From contig NZ_JABMKY010000007.1 in NCBI RefSeq assembly GCF_013204845.1, positions 186,001-250,000 on the forward strand: a DNA stretch of 64,000 nucleotides. Reading direction: 5' to 3'. Of the stretch, positions 19,297 through 29,285 are shown one piece after another. The first letter of the stretch is position 1. Each line of letters begins with the position of its first letter. The notes under the pieces were generated by a model that was given only the letters and a program-made list of their open reading frames with translations, was not told where the DNA came from and did no database searches. The stretch is from Paenibacillus qinlingensis. Its GTDB lineage: Bacteria; Bacillota; Bacilli; Paenibacillales; NBRC-103111. A program made the position numbers and the translations under genes.

Positions 19297-19334
19297 AATA
19301 ACCAATCATCTAAATGACTAGTTATTTGGTTATT
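19297..19334 (-). promoter_or_regulatory. Candidate operator between the ArsR and SDR genes
   Basis: AATAACCAA (19297-19305) and TTGGTTATT (19326-19334) are perfect 9-bp arms around a 20-base centre containing ACTAGT. It lies just upstream of the SDR ribosome-binding site. The TAACTA half-site is shared with the dyad upstream of the regulator gene. Confidence 0.4.
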
Positions 19335-19353
19335 TAGGGCGATAAAAGAAGGC

Positions 19354-19704
19354 TTATTCAGCCTCAGATATGCTCTTCAATTCGATAATTCGTTCTGTCG
19401 TTTCAATAAAAGCCTTTAGTAGTGAGACTGGGTTTTCTATATCTAGGCTATAGAATATTTCAGTTGCTACTTTATTGGATGAAATTAAATCCGCCTGTCG
19501 CAAAATTTTTAAATGATGAGAAATGGCGGATCTGGACATAGGCGAGCGTTCGACAATTTGAGCAACGTTCAGTGTGTCATGTTTCGTCAACATCATAATA
19601 ATATCTTGACGGATCGGATCGGCTAAAGCTAGAAATATTTGGCTACAGTCTCTCAGTTGTTGATGGACTTGCGTCTCAAGTCCTGAGGTGGGGGAAGTTT
19701 CCAT
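19354..19704 (-). CDS. ArsR/SmtB-family transcriptional regulator
   Basis: This 116-residue winged-helix repressor has FLALADPIRQDIIMML (helix 2) and the recognition helix MSRSAISHHLKILRQADLI, followed by the wing. There is no CxC metal-binding motif in helix 3 and no clear metal site, so it is probably not a classical metal sensor. It may respond to a small molecule, redox state or another input. It is upstream of and co-oriented with the SDR gene; both have nearby dyads. Confidence 0.9.
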   Translation of the reverse strand: METSPTSGLETQVHQQLRDCSQIFLALADPIRQDIIMMLTKHDTLNVAQIVERSPMSRSAISHHLKILRQADLISSNKVATEIFYSLDIENPVSLLKAFIETTERIIELKSISEAE

Positions 19705-19738
19705 CTTATCGTCTCCACAGTTTGTGTTGTAATCATAT

Positions 19739-19754
19739 AACTAAGTATTTAGTT
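19739..19754 (-). promoter_or_regulatory. Palindrome upstream of the ArsR-type gene
   Basis: AACTAA-GTAT-TTAGTT is a perfect dyad 35 bases upstream of the regulator start, the usual place for an autoregulatory ArsR operator. Confidence 0.45.
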
Positions 19755-19860
19755 GTTTGAATATACATTATGACGTATTCATTGAAAAGTCAAGGTATTC
19801 TTGTGGAGAATGTTGGATCGAAGTACGCCGATTGTAGGTTTTTTCGCTTAAAATCTTATA

Positions 19861-19910
19861 AAAAATTCTAGAAATCAAAGAAATTTCGGGGTCATGTGAG
19901 ATGCTATGAT
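19861..19910 (+). promoter_or_regulatory. Promoter of the large secreted enzyme with phased A(G/A)AAAT boxes
   Basis: Boxes at 19861 (AAAAAT), 19870 and 19879 (AGAAAT) are 9 bases apart, and an extended -10 (TGC then TATGAT, 19905-19910) follows 26 bases after the start of the third box. It matches 7394-7442 in sequence, phasing and distance, with 22 of 24 bases identical over the box region. A YesN-type regulator is the likely activator (inference). The rest of 19705-20030 shows no gene. Confidence 0.55.
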
Positions 19911-20030
19911 ACGTAAGACGGAGGAGATTTAGCCAGACGAATTGGGCTATTGCTTCTTTGCGATCATGTTAACGAAGGAGGAAATGATGTTTTGAAAGCG
20001 CAAACAATGTGTGGGGAGGATGTGAGTTAT

Positions 20031-23000
20031 ATGATAGTAAAGAAACTGTTCTTACTTGTTTTGATGATGACGATGATCGTGCCACTAAGTCTTTTGGGAA
20101 AAGGAACTGCTAGTGCGGATACCTTACCGTATAAGACGATTATCATCGATGACGGGAGTATTACGATCGATGGTGTTGTAACGCCTGATGCGGATAACAT
20201 GAATAACGGATACTCGGCTCCGAATTGGACCACAAGTACAGGGGTGAAGGGATATGATAATTCCAGTTCCAAATATACAAGCACAGTAGGCAGAACCATA
20301 ACGTGGAATCCACGATTGGACGCAGGAACAGCGAGAATATCTTTCTACAAACTGGATTGGGCGGATAAAGCAGATAATAATGTGAAAATTGAAATCGTTC
20401 ATAATGGCACGACGGATGTTCAATTTATAGATTTGAGACCTTCATTCGGAGCGGCTGCGGGATGGGTTGACCTAGGAGAGTACTATTTTTCCGGGATTGG
20501 TGAAGAGTTCGTTAAATTGACTCGGTCTACCAGCAGCACCAGCACGATACTTACGCGAGCTGATGCGGTCAAGTTCGAAGGGAATATTAAGCAAAAAGAA
20601 CCTCATAAGACAATCATTATTGATAATGGAAGCATCACGACGGATGGTGTCGTTACCGTTGATGTGGAGAACAAGTATAACGGATACTCAGCTCCTTATT
20701 GGAGCACTAGTACGGGAGTGAAGGGTTACAATAATTCCAGTTCCAACTTTACAGACGCTGTGGGAAGAACCATCACATGGAATCCTCGATTGGAAGCAGG
20801 AACGGCCAAAATATCGTTCTACAAGCTGGATTGGGCGGATAAAGCAGATAGTAATGTAAAAATCGAAATTGTTCACAATGGGATTACGGATGTCATGTTT
20901 ATGGATCTAAGGCCCTCATCAGGTCCATCCGCCGGTTGGGTTGATTTGGGGACCTATTATTTCAGTGGTGATGATACGGAGTTTGTCAGGTTGACACGAA
21001 CACAACCTACGACCGGAACGATCATTACGCGGGCCGATGCGGTCAAGTTCGAAGGGAATATCCGGCAGCAAGCGCCGCCGTTGCCCCCTCTGCGCAGCCG
21101 CACATTGGCGAATCTCAGTTATACAGAGAAAGGCAGCATCGCAAACGCAAACTATAAGGCGACCTTCTATGAAGCGGCATGGGATGGAGGCAAATCCATC
21201 GTTCGTGATCTGTTCTACAAGGACACGGGTACGGGGAATTGGGTGCCAACCAATACTGTGTCGGAAAGACTTGAAGAACAGTGGGTCTTATTGGATGGGA
21301 ATGCGGGAAGTCGAACCAATTACTACGATACGATGAATAAACGTTGGATTACATTTGATGGGATCAGTTTCCCTGATAGCCAGACTGCCATATTAACGGA
21401 TTCCTTGCATGGCAGCGATTACGATTTACAAGTGAACTGGTCCATGTCAGGGGATAAACCAGATGTTTCTTACGCTTTTACACCTCGTAGGAACGGCAAT
21501 TATGTGATTGGCTATCAATCTTTCACAACAGAGTCAGTCTCTAGTGTCAATGAAGTGTTAAATGGCTTCAGATCGCATGCCAAAATGGTAGGTTCGGTTG
21601 AATCAACTAGCTTGAGAGAGCTAAGTGCCCCGATGAGTCTGGTTGAAAAGAATGATGGAGCCGGGAATGCGTTGTCCTATGGTGTATTTGTACCATCAGA
21701 GCAGCTTCCGGTTGAGTTTGAACCGACGGGAGGCGTTTCTCAGCAGCGGCTTGGCATGAGTCTTGTCAACAACGAAGGCAGCGTACAGCCGATCCTTTAT
21801 GCGCCTCAGCTAGGGACGTATTCGCAAATGACTGCGGAAAGTACGTATCAGTTCCATATAGGGTTAATCGCTCAGAAAGGCAGTCTGTATAAAGCCTACG
21901 AGGATATTCTCCGCACGGAATACGATTATACGGCATATCGGGAAAATGTGGCCGATCAGTCGCTTACTGACGCGATGTTCAATATGATCGATTTGCTCAA
22001 GATAGAGCCGCAGGGGGACGACTCTGTCAATTATGTCCCTTCGCCAAGCGGGTGGTGGAACCGGGCCAAGGGCTTCATTGATATCGAGAATGAGGATAGT
22101 GTGCGAACTACATCGAATGCGGCTCTTCTGGGGGCATATTATTTGACCGGAGACAATCAGCTTTACGATAGTAGAGCGTTACCGTTAATTCAGTACGGGG
22201 TATCGCGTAATGGTATCGGTTGGTCGCCGACACAGAAGCCCGTATACAGCGTACCCTCGTTATGGAAAATGGCAACCTTGCCGTTCGATGTTTCAAGCGT
22301 AGCCGCTGTTAATCAAATGCTGGGCACTTCGGCAGGCATTGGGGCGCTGGGGCAGGAAGAGTATCTTGTGCGAGATCCCGATCAGAAAGATCGAGGGCCT
22401 GTCATACAACCCCTTATGATGTATCGGATGACGGGTGATGCGCAGTATTTACAGGCTGCCAAGGATGCAGCAGACAGCTATATCGCTCAAAATATCGATA
22501 CGCCTGCATCCGTGAATGTGAGTAAAAATGAGTTCATTTATTACTATAGCAAACTCTGGATGGAGATCTTGGAGCTGTATGAGGAAACCAAAGATCCTAA
22601 ATACTTGAATGCCGCGTACAAGGAAGCCAAACAGTACGCCACGATGTTCGTTGCTCGTCCGGTTCCAGAAGGCACCGTTACGATTCCACAGCCGGAGACG
22701 TATAATTACGCGGAGTCATTCCATTGGCCGGAAAGTGGGAAATACGCATATCCTAGAAACAAGCTGCCTGAAGATGTAGCTGGGGGCGTACAAGCGGACA
22801 GTTGGCTTGTTTCACCCAATGGGTTGACGTTTGAAGCGGGAAGTACGACTGGCTATTACCGGATGAATGCGCAGGAGGCGCCATTCATGATGAGGTTATC
22901 ACTCTATACTGGCGATAAATTATTGCAGGATATCGCTCATAATTCGGTCATCGGACGATATTCCAATTATCCAGGGTATTACTATAAGGGCTTCGCGGTT

Positions 23001-25637
23001 AGTCAACTCGAACCTGATTTTCCTCTGGAAGGTCCAAGCGGGGCTACATCCATCTATTATCACCATATGCCGGCACAGCTCGGACAAACGATGGATTATT
23101 TGATTACCGAACAATCGCTGAAATCGAATGGGAGTATTAGCTTCCCTTCCGTATTTGAAACTAATTTTTTATGGTTCAAATATCACCTCTATGGGAATAA
23201 ACCCGGTCAATTTTACGGTAATTCCAACGTGTGGCTCTGGCTGCCTAAGGGGATTATCGAGACTAACCATCCGCAATTGAATTGGATAACGGGAGAGAGC
23301 GGTAATAAATTCTACATCAGTTTAAGTAACGAATCGACGTCTGAGGTACAGACTCCGATTGAATTGAATGCGCAAATGATCGGGTTCAACCCAGCACAAA
23401 ATTATAACGTAACCATCATTCGCGATAATGGCACACCAGAGCAAGCAGTAATGAGTGGCGGAATCATTCAGGCCACGGTTTCAAGCAAGGGAATAACAGC
23501 TATCATTGTGGAGGGACTCGACATCGATGTTCCGCTGCACCAGATTCGAACTACTGATACATCGGATGCAAGCTATTTCTTCGATGTTCACAGTCCAATC
23601 GATGCTGTTAAAGGCATGCTTATCGTCAAGCCAGACGAAACGTCCTACGATGCTTACGTGGAGGCAAAAACGACAAAGCCAGCGACAATCCATTACTCCT
23701 TGGATGGCGGGGCCACGTATACGGCCGTTCCAGATACGATCTATCCGATGGAATGGTCGATACGGGTAAATGATCTATCAAAGACGTTCACTTATTATGT
23801 GGAATCGGACGGCAAACAGACGCGCAAGCGGACGCTATATCTGGCTGATCACGTTGCAGTAACGCCGGTCCAACCGGAATGGCAGGATGGCTCATCCATC
23901 ATTGTAGATAATACGGAGGCGGAGACACAAGGCGTCTGGATACGAGATACAACCGCCAATGACTACTACTACGATAACTACGTGTATGCCAAATCGACTA
24001 CGGGCACAGCAACAAGCACAATGAAATGGCGACCAGAGCTGCCGGAAAGTGTAACTTATAGCGTGTACTACAAGTTACCGCAAATAACAGCCACAAGCGA
24101 AAATTGGGCAACAAATGCTTCTTTTACCGTGTATTATAGCGGGGGCTCTGAGACGGTTACGGTTGATCAGACAACGGCCAATGGGGCGTGGGTGTTCCTA
24201 GGATCTTATCCTTTTGCAGCAGGGGATAGTGGGTATGTCGAAATAACGAATAAGGCTAACAAGTCAAGGGTAGTAGCCGATGCCATGATGTGGGTGGACC
24301 CGAATAGGACGCTGCAATTGGAGTCGGTGGTTATCCAGTCGGATAGAGACGAATTACAGATGACACAGGCTGCTCAACTGAACGTAACTGGCTATATGGA
24401 CAACGGATTGATCGGTGATTTGACACAGGCGAATGTACAGTATTTTGTTGATAGGACTGATCTGGCTGCAGTGGACAATAACGGTTTGTTGACCCTTCAA
24501 AGTCTGGATGGCGTAACGGATCACATCGAAGTGTGGGCAACAGTAACGATGGACGGAGTGACTTTAACTACACCACATTTGACCATAGCGATTAGGGAGC
24601 TGACGGTTATCGTCGACAGCACGAATACGGCGGGGTTATACACGACGGAAGGGTCTTGGAGCCAAAGCAATTTAGCCGGCTACAAAATTGGCGTGAAGTC
24701 CCGTTACTCTACCGTTCAAGGATCATCGGCTACATGGAAAGCTCAGTTTCCAGAGGGGAGATATACGGTCTCTATCTACAAGCTCGTCCATACAACGGCA
24801 AACGATAATCATGTCAAAGTCGAAGTGAAGCATCAGTCGGTGACCGAGGTCACGTATCTCGATGCGACGGTCGGCTCGTCGGGGTGGGTTACGCTTGGAA
24901 CGTTCGATTTTACAGGAGATGGCAGCGAGTATGTTCGTTTAACTAGGGAGACTGCGACTACAGTAGATCCGCCAACCCTTCCTGCTGATATGATTTATAC
25001 GAGGGCTGATGCCGTTAAGTTTGAACGTCAATCCTCCAGCTCAGCATTTGCGAACAAAGCACTCGCACCAGCTAAACCGATACTATCGGATAACAATGTT
25101 GTTGCGACAGGTTTGCAGGATGGTCATTACGAGATTACGATGAATATGTGGTGGGGGAATAATGGATCACTGTATAAGTTGTACGAGAACGGTCAGCTGA
25201 TCCAATCAAATTCACTGGCCGATGCATCGCCAGCAGCACAGACTTCCATTGTTCCGATTCAAGGTAAGCCAAATGGAACCTATGTGTATACATGTCAGTT
25301 ATCCAATTCGTATGGAACGACGGCATGTGATCCACACACCGTCACCGTGGCTGAAGCGAATCCCGGAAAACCTGTGTTGTCCAGTGACAACTGGGATCAA
25401 GATGGGAACTATACCATTACTGCGAATATGTGGTGGGGGACGAACGCGGTGGCGTATCGATTATACGAAAACGGCGTTCTTATCGATACGCAAGCTTTAT
25501 CTTCACACACACCAAATGCGCAATCAGCAACTACACAAATTTCTGGGAAAGCTCCTGGCAGTTATCAGTATCGTGGCGAGTTTATGAATGAAAGTGGAAC
25601 AACGGTAAGTGATGTTATACAACTTATTGTAAAATAA
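20031..25637 (+). CDS. Large secreted multidomain carbohydrate-active enzyme (about 1,868 residues)
   Basis: ATG 20031 opens a signal peptide ([20 protein letters not shown] ... ASAD); the frame extends to 19950, and TTG 19992 is an alternative. Visible modules: two near-identical golvesin-like domains (about 37-185 and 193-344: [38 protein letters not shown]), a beta domain, then a helical region (about 634-1057) with repeated helices typical of an (alpha/alpha) toroid ([44 protein letters not shown]), a canonical golvesin/xanthan-lyase type domain (about 1287-1424), a Big-2-like Ig domain, another golvesin-like domain (about 1524-1665) and two chitinase-A-N-like modules ([20 protein letters not shown]). 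The catalytic core resembles polysaccharide lyases or glycoside hydrolases, but the family and substrate are not assigned. The shared promoter motif links it to the importer operon. Confidence 0.8.
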   Translation: MIVKKLFLLVLMMTMIVPLSLLGKGTASADTLPYKTIIIDDGSITIDGVVTPDADNMNNGYSAPNWTTSTGVKGYDNSSSKYTSTVGRTITWNPRLDAGTARISFYKLDWADKADNNVKIEIVHNGTTDVQFIDLRPSFGAAAGWVDLGEYYFSGIGEEFVKLTRSTSSTSTILTRADAVKFEGNIKQKEPHKTIIIDNGSITTDGVVTVDVENKYNGYSAPYWSTSTGVKGYNNSSSNFTDAVGRTITWNPRLEAGTAKISFYKLDWADKADSNVKIEIVHNGITDVMFMDLRPSSGPSAGWVDLGTYYFSGDDTEFVRLTRTQPTTGTIITRADAVKFEGNIRQQAPPLPPLRSRTLANLSYTEKGSIANANYKATFYEAAWDGGKSIVRDLFYKDTGTGNWVPTNTVSERLEEQWVLLDGNAGSRTNYYDTMNKRWITFDGISFPDSQTAILTDSLHGSDYDLQVNWSMSGDKPDVSYAFTPRRNGNYVIGYQSFTTESVSSVNEVLNGFRSHAKMVGSVESTSLRELSAPMSLVEKNDGAGNALSYGVFVPSEQLPVEFEPTGGVSQQRLGMSLVNNEGSVQPILYAPQLGTYSQMTAESTYQFHIGLIAQKGSLYKAYEDILRTEYDYTAYRENVADQSLTDAMFNMIDLLKIEPQGDDSVNYVPSPSGWWNRAKGFIDIENEDSVRTTSNAALLGAYYLTGDNQLYDSRALPLIQYGVSRNGIGWSPTQKPVYSVPSLWKMATLPFDVSSVAAVNQMLGTSAGIGALGQEEYLVRDPDQKDRGPVIQPLMMYRMTGDAQYLQAAKDAADSYIAQNIDTPASVNVSKNEFIYYYSKLWMEILELYEETKDPKYLNAAYKEAKQYATMFVARPVPEGTVTIPQPETYNYAESFHWPESGKYAYPRNKLPEDVAGGVQADSWLVSPNGLTFEAGSTTGYYRMNAQEAPFMMRLSLYTGDKLLQDIAHNSVIGRYSNYPGYYYKGFAVSQLEPDFPLEGPSGATSIYYHHMPAQLGQTMDYLITEQSLKSNGSISFPSVFETNFLWFKYHLYGNKPGQFYGNSNVWLWLPKGIIETNHPQLNWITGESGNKFYISLSNESTSEVQTPIELNAQMIGFNPAQNYNVTIIRDNGTPEQAVMSGGIIQATVSSKGITAIIVEGLDIDVPLHQIRTTDTSDASYFFDVHSPIDAVKGMLIVKPDETSYDAYVEAKTTKPATIHYSLDGGATYTAVPDTIYPMEWSIRVNDLSKTFTYYVESDGKQTRKRTLYLADHVAVTPVQPEWQDGSSIIVDNTEAETQGVWIRDTTANDYYYDNYVYAKSTTGTATSTMKWRPELPESVTYSVYYKLPQITATSENWATNASFTVYYSGGSETVTVDQTTANGAWVFLGSYPFAAGDSGYVEITNKANKSRVVADAMMWVDPNRTLQLESVVIQSDRDELQMTQAAQLNVTGYMDNGLIGDLTQANVQYFVDRTDLAAVDNNGLLTLQSLDGVTDHIEVWATVTMDGVTLTTPHLTIAIRELTVIVDSTNTAGLYTTEGSWSQSNLAGYKIGVKSRYSTVQGSSATWKAQFPEGRYTVSIYKLVHTTANDNHVKVEVKHQSVTEVTYLDATVGSSGWVTLGTFDFTGDGSEYVRLTRETATTVDPPTLPADMIYTRADAVKFERQSSSSAFANKALAPAKPILSDNNVVATGLQDGHYEITMNMWWGNNGSLYKLYENGQLIQSNSLADASPAAQTSIVPIQGKPNGTYVYTCQLSNSYGTTACDPHTVTVAEANPGKPVLSSDNWDQDGNYTITANMWWGTNAVAYRLYENGVLIDTQALSSHTPNAQSATTQISGKAPGSYQYRGEFMNESGTTVSDVIQLIVK

Positions 25638-25642
25638 TCCTT

Positions 25643-25690
25643 AGAGCTGAGTGGATGTGAACGATCCATTCGGCTCTTTAATTTCTTTTT
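25643..25690 (+). terminator. Terminator after the large enzyme gene
   Basis: AGAGCTGAGTGGAT pairs with ATCCATTCGGCTCT around a 7-base loop and is followed by a T-rich tract. Confidence 0.85.
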
Positions 25691-25702
25691 GCAAAGAAAC
25701 GA

Positions 25703-25730
25703 TTGACAATTAGTTCGAGAATGATAATAT
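25703..25730 (+). promoter_or_regulatory. Sigma-A type promoter for the methyltransferase gene
   Basis: TTGACA (25703-25708) and TGA-TAATAT (-10 at 25725-25730) are 16 bases apart, about 40 bases before the start codon. Confidence 0.65.
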
Positions 25731-25772
25731 ATACCATCTAGTGTCAATTGTATAAATATAGGAGGTATGTAT

Positions 25773-26561
25773 TTGCAAAAACAACTGTCAACTGCGAACA
25801 AAATGGCGTGGGAAACAAAAGCTTATCAGGCATGGGTCCACAATTATGGAACACCAGATGAACTTGCTGAGAAACTGAAACTGGGACACAAGCATTATTT
25901 GCGTTACTGGCTAAAATACATGGGTGATCCGGCGGGCAAGCGAATTATTAATTTACTTGGCTCACTCGGTCGTAAAGCCATTTCTTTAGCATTGTTAGGT
26001 GCAGAAGTTACAGTGGTAGACATATCGGAGGAAAATCGATTGTATGCGATGGAGGTTGCTTCCGCCGCTGGTGTCACACTTAACTATATTTGCTCTGATG
26101 TGTTGGATATCCCGAACGAAGAAACATTAGGCCAATTTGATATCGTGTTGATGGAGTTTGGTATTTTGCATTATTTTACGGACCTCCATGCTATCTTCAA
26201 TATTGTTCGTCGTAGACTTGGGAACAATGGTCGGTTTATGTTGACTGACTTTCATCCTTTCGCACGTGCATGGCTCAACACATACAACATGCCACAGCCA
26301 ACTGGTAACTACTTTGATGATACTGTTAAAGAAGGGCAAGTAGCCTTTGCTAAATTGCTGCCCGAGGAAGAACGCTCTGAGTTAAATAAGGTGTTAGTTC
26401 GAAGTTGGACAGTCGGAGAAATCATAACTGCAATCGGAACAGCAGGATTATGTATACGAACATTTGAAGAGATCGCAAGTAAGGCAGATCCAAGATTTCC
26501 GGAGTTCTACACGCTAATTGCTGATAAATTGGATGTGGAGTTATCTCCGTTATATCCTTGA
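25773..26561 (+). CDS. Class I SAM-dependent methyltransferase
   Basis: TTG 25773 is preferred: GGAGG ends 7 bases before it, whereas ATG 25767 directly abuts that site. The 262-residue protein has a Rossmann-like methyltransferase fold with motif I changed to INLLGSLGRKAISLALLGAEVTVVDIS (about 57-83), then ICSDVLDIP and FDIVLMEFGILHYF. The N-terminus (MAWETKAYQAW) resembles Bacillus YodH/YcgJ-like methyltransferases. The substrate is unknown. It is monocistronic between its own promoter and terminator. Confidence 0.85.
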   Translation: MQKQLSTANKMAWETKAYQAWVHNYGTPDELAEKLKLGHKHYLRYWLKYMGDPAGKRIINLLGSLGRKAISLALLGAEVTVVDISEENRLYAMEVASAAGVTLNYICSDVLDIPNEETLGQFDIVLMEFGILHYFTDLHAIFNIVRRRLGNNGRFMLTDFHPFARAWLNTYNMPQPTGNYFDDTVKEGQVAFAKLLPEEERSELNKVLVRSWTVGEIITAIGTAGLCIRTFEEIASKADPRFPEFYTLIADKLDVELSPLYP

Positions 26562-26585
26562 TTGAAAGTTGTACTTATAACGGAT

Positions 26586-26615
26586 AACCCACAGCCTATG
26601 CTGTGGGTTTCTTTA
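26586..26615 (+). terminator. Intrinsic terminator
   Basis: AACCCACAG-cctatg-CTGTGGGTT followed by TCTTT. It lies between the convergent methyltransferase and Rrf2 genes and may serve both. Confidence 0.85.
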
Positions 26616-26641
26616 GGAAATTAATAATTTTATTTTCACCA

Positions 26642-27145
26642 CTAAGCATGGTTGCTATTCGCAAAATATTCACGTGTTTCTTTGCGAGATTGAGGAGTTA
26701 ATACCCGATCAAGCTCTTCATTTAACCATGTAAGTGACTTATTACGCAGCACATTGCGCATACTATCTTCAGCTTCGAGCATGGTTAAGTTAATCACACA
26801 AGGAGATGCTTTAGCGCATGCAGCGTAGTCTTCATCACGGCATAGATAGCTATTATTCTTGATGTTTTTACATTGGAAAATGGGGGTAGCACCCTCAACA
26901 GCTTCTACTACATCCCAAAAAGAAATATCCGCAGGAGATTTGGCTAATTTATAGCCTCCTTTGACACCAGGGACAGAGATTACGATACCAGCTTTGGTTA
27001 ATTTACTGAAAATCTTTGAAAGATAGGTCTCCGAAACGCCTTGAAATGCGGACAACTCTTTAATCCCTATGGTTGAATCAGGAGGAATATCAATTAAGTA
27101 TACCAAGCAATGCAGTCCATATTCGACGCCAATACTATACTGCAT
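26642..27145 (-). CDS. Rrf2-family transcriptional regulator with four C-terminal cysteines
   Basis: ATG 27145 (MQYSIGVEYGLHCLVYL) matches the family N-terminus and follows AGGTG by 6 bases; the longer open frame to 27253 is unlikely. The 167-residue protein has the winged HTH (IGIKELSAFQGVSETYLSKIFSKL) and wing (SVPGVKGGYKLAKSP). C92, C102, C110 and C116 lie where IscR/NsrR hold iron-sulfur ligands, with slightly different spacing, so it may bind a cluster or sense thiol oxidation. It is divergent from an AhpD-like gene, with dyads in the shared gap, so it probably represses that gene. Confidence 0.9.
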   Translation of the reverse strand: MQYSIGVEYGLHCLVYLIDIPPDSTIGIKELSAFQGVSETYLSKIFSKLTKAGIVISVPGVKGGYKLAKSPADISFWDVVEAVEGATPIFQCKNIKNNSYLCRDEDYAACAKASPCVINLTMLEAEDSMRNVLRNKSLTWLNEELDRVLTPQSRKETREYFANSNHA

Positions 27146-27262
27146 CCAAACACCTGCTTTCCGATCTATATAAAGGTTGCTATTACACATCTTAGGTTGA
27201 TTTAAACCCCTTGTCAAATAGGGGGATTTGGTGTTTTCAGCCATAAGGCCCATGTTTTATCG

Positions 27263-27329
27263 TTGACAGTTATAAACGAAATGGCTATATTATAGATATA
27301 GTTAATCGACGATTAATGTTATCGACGAT
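27263..27329 (+). promoter_or_regulatory. Promoter and Rrf2 operator candidates before the AhpD-like gene
   Basis: TTGACA (27263-27268) and TATATT (27286-27291) are 17 bases apart. The palindrome TTAATCG-A-CGATTAA (27302-27316) begins about where transcription should start, and a second ATCGACGAT lies at 27321-27329. A repressor bound there would block the promoter, and the divergent Rrf2 protein is the obvious candidate. Confidence 0.6.
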
Positions 27330-27369
27330 ATGACGAAGCCATATTTTATATCAATTAAAAAATGAAGGA

Positions 27370-27843
27370 GTGTACTCACACATGGAAATTAGATTCGATT
27401 ATACGAAAGCACAACCGGAAGCTTTTCAAACACTTTTAAAATTAGAAGGGTATGTAAGAAAAAGCGGTATTGACCACAAACTGTTGGAGCTAATTAAAAT
27501 CCGCGCTTCGCAAATTAATGGATGTGCCTACTGTCTGGATATGCATACGAAAGATGCACGTGCGATGGGGGAGACAGAGCAGCGCTTATATTTGCTCAAT
27601 GCATGGCGTGAGGCTCCTTTCTATACGGAAGCAGAGCGTGCCGCGTTAGCATTAACGGAGGCTGTAACCAAAATTTCGGATGCTGGCGTTCCGCAGGAAT
27701 TGTATGTACATGTCCGCAACCATTTTGATGAAGGCCAATTTGTTAACTTAATTATGGCGATTAATGCAATCAACAGTTGGAATCGAATTGCAATTTCAAC
27801 AGGCATGGTACCAGGAGATTATCAACCAGCGGCACAGCGGTAA
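27370..27843 (+). CDS. AhpD-like carboxymuconolactone decarboxylase-family protein
   Basis: The 157-residue protein has the AhpD core motif with redox cysteines C48 and C51 and H55 (INGCAYCLDMHTKDAR), followed by LLNAWREAPFYTEAERAALALTEAVT. Proteins with this CxxC-x3-H pattern act as alkylhydroperoxidases or related thiol reductases. GAAGGAG precedes ATG 27370. It is divergent from the Rrf2 gene and followed 1 base later by a HAD gene, suggesting a two-gene redox/stress operon. Confidence 0.92.
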   Translation: MYSHMEIRFDYTKAQPEAFQTLLKLEGYVRKSGIDHKLLELIKIRASQINGCAYCLDMHTKDARAMGETEQRLYLLNAWREAPFYTEAERAALALTEAVTKISDAGVPQELYVHVRNHFDEGQFVNLIMAINAINSWNRIAISTGMVPGDYQPAAQR

Positions 27844-27844
27844 A

Positions 27845-28537
27845 ATGAGTTATAAAATACTTCTATTTGATCTGGATGATACATTATTAGATTTTGGTGC
27901 TAATGAAAAAGATTCATTAAACAAATTGTTTCAGCATCATGGATATACGCTATCGGATGAGTTGTTTCATGTCTATAATTCCGTCAATAAACAGCTATGG
28001 GCTGATTATGAGAATGGTAAAATTGCTTTAGATGATGTTCTTAACGCAAGATTTTCAGAAACGATGTTAAGACTTGGGAAAGTTGTGGATGGCGTTGAAT
28101 GGGAAAATCTATATCGAGAACTGCTAGGCAATGGGAATCAGCTTATGGAAGGTGCTTTAGAATTATGTCAGAGTCTATCAGCATCTCATAGACTGTTCAT
28201 TATCACGAATGGCATAACCCAAACTCAGATAAAACGATTGAAGCTGTCTGGCTTATATGAATTTTTTGAAGGTATTTATGATTCTCAAAGCATAGGATTT
28301 GCCAAGCCGGCAAAAGAATTTTTCGATTACGTGATGAGTCAGATTAAAGATTTTAATAAAGAGGATGCACTGATTATCGGAGATTCACTCCATACCGATA
28401 TACAAGGTGGTATTCTGTCAGGTATTGATACCTGTTGGATGAACACAAAGTCACAGAAAAGCTCTACAGAAATTCAAAGCACATACACGATCCACAGTTT
28501 AGCGGAATTATATGAGATATGCACCACTGTGAATTGA
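27845..28537 (+). CDS. HAD-family hydrolase, YjjG/YfnB-like nucleotidase
   Basis: ATG 27845 begins one base after the AhpD stop. The 230-residue protein opens with the HAD nucleophile motif (LLFDLDDTLLDF, D9 and D11), then motif II (IITNGITQTQ), the motif III lysine (FAKPAKEFF) and motif IV (ALIIGDSLHTDIQGG). The size and QTQIKRLKLSGLYEFFEGIYDSQSIGFAKP stretch match the non-canonical pyrimidine nucleotidase group (YjjG, B. subtilis YfnB), which removes damaged nucleotides. The ribosome-binding site is weak, so coupling to the upstream gene is likely. Confidence 0.88.
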   Translation: MSYKILLFDLDDTLLDFGANEKDSLNKLFQHHGYTLSDELFHVYNSVNKQLWADYENGKIALDDVLNARFSETMLRLGKVVDGVEWENLYRELLGNGNQLMEGALELCQSLSASHRLFIITNGITQTQIKRLKLSGLYEFFEGIYDSQSIGFAKPAKEFFDYVMSQIKDFNKEDALIIGDSLHTDIQGGILSGIDTCWMNTKSQKSSTEIQSTYTIHSLAELYEICTTVN

Positions 28538-28547
28538 TGGGTACACC

Positions 28548-28577
28548 AAAACCACTCCGCCTACGGAGTGGTTTTTC
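28548..28577 (+). terminator. Intrinsic terminator
   Basis: AAAACCACTCCG-ccta-CGGAGTGGTTTTT, a perfect hairpin followed by T, after the HAD gene. Confidence 0.93.
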
Positions 28578-28631
28578 TTATATATAAATTAGTTGACCCG
28601 ATCAGCAAACATCTTGTAAAATTTTGTTAAG

Positions 28632-28645
28632 TGTAAACGTTAGGA
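28632..28645 (+). promoter_or_regulatory. cre-like site upstream of the HxlR-type gene
   Basis: TGTAAACGTTAGGA matches the catabolite-responsive element consensus at all but one defined position. It lies about 40-50 bases before the start codon. Chance occurrence is possible. Confidence 0.3.
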
Positions 28646-28682
28646 TAATGAGCTTACTTCAAGGTAAGGGGATGATATATCA

Positions 28683-28994
28683 ATGATCCATCAGCTTGAA
28701 TGTCCAGTGGAGACAATCATTCATGTTCTAGGCGGCAAATGGAAACCAATGATTTTATGGCAATTGATACAATCCAATAAGCGATTCAACGATCTGGAAA
28801 AACTTATTCCTGATGTTTCACAGAAGATGCTTTCACAACATCTACGGGACTTGGAACGAGAGGGTATAATCAATAGAACGGTCTACCCCACCGTCCCTCC
28901 AAAAGTAGAATATTCCCTAAGTGAATATGGTCAAACATTGATTCCTGTAGCAGAAGTTATGTGTGCTTGGGGAGAAAACCATAATAAGCGGTAA
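28683..28994 (+). CDS. HxlR-family transcriptional regulator
   Basis: The 103-residue winged-helix protein has the family signature CPVETIIHVLGGKWKPMILWQL, the recognition region (DVSQKMLSQHLRDLEREGII) and the wing (TVPPKVEYSLSEYG). C7 corresponds to the redox cysteine of HxlR relatives such as HypR that sense quinones or hypochlorite (family knowledge). GGGGATGAT precedes ATG 28683. The downstream NmrA-like gene is separated by a terminator and may be its target. Confidence 0.93.
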   Translation: MIHQLECPVETIIHVLGGKWKPMILWQLIQSNKRFNDLEKLIPDVSQKMLSQHLRDLEREGIINRTVYPTVPPKVEYSLSEYGQTLIPVAEVMCAWGENHNKR

Positions 28995-29058
28995 TATGAA
29001 GAATCTGTTTCTTAATATGGGGTCAATTCATTTGTACACTACTTCAAGGACTCATAAC

Positions 29059-29094
29059 AAAAGCTGCCATGGGATTTTCCCTGGTAGCTTTTTT
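29059..29094 (+). terminator. Intrinsic terminator after the HxlR gene
   Basis: AAAAGCTGCCA-tGGG-atttt-CCCt-GGTAGCTTTTTT forms a near-perfect hairpin with a T tail. The rest of 28995-29285 shows no gene; a weaker stem (TAAGGACCC with GGGTTCTTA, about 29175-29208) is also visible. Confidence 0.9.
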
Positions 29095-29285
29095 GCTATT
29101 TACAGTCAATCTTCCTTTAAGGTTTTCGCCTTGGACCAACAGGGATAACCCTGACTGCTTATAGTTACTTTTAAGTAAGGACCCTACATTAAAGTGGGTT
29201 CTTATCAAGATTTTTAAACGATGCTAAGCTTGAGTCAATCCAGAGATGAAATATTCAGAGTCAATTATAAAAGGAGGAATAAAGG

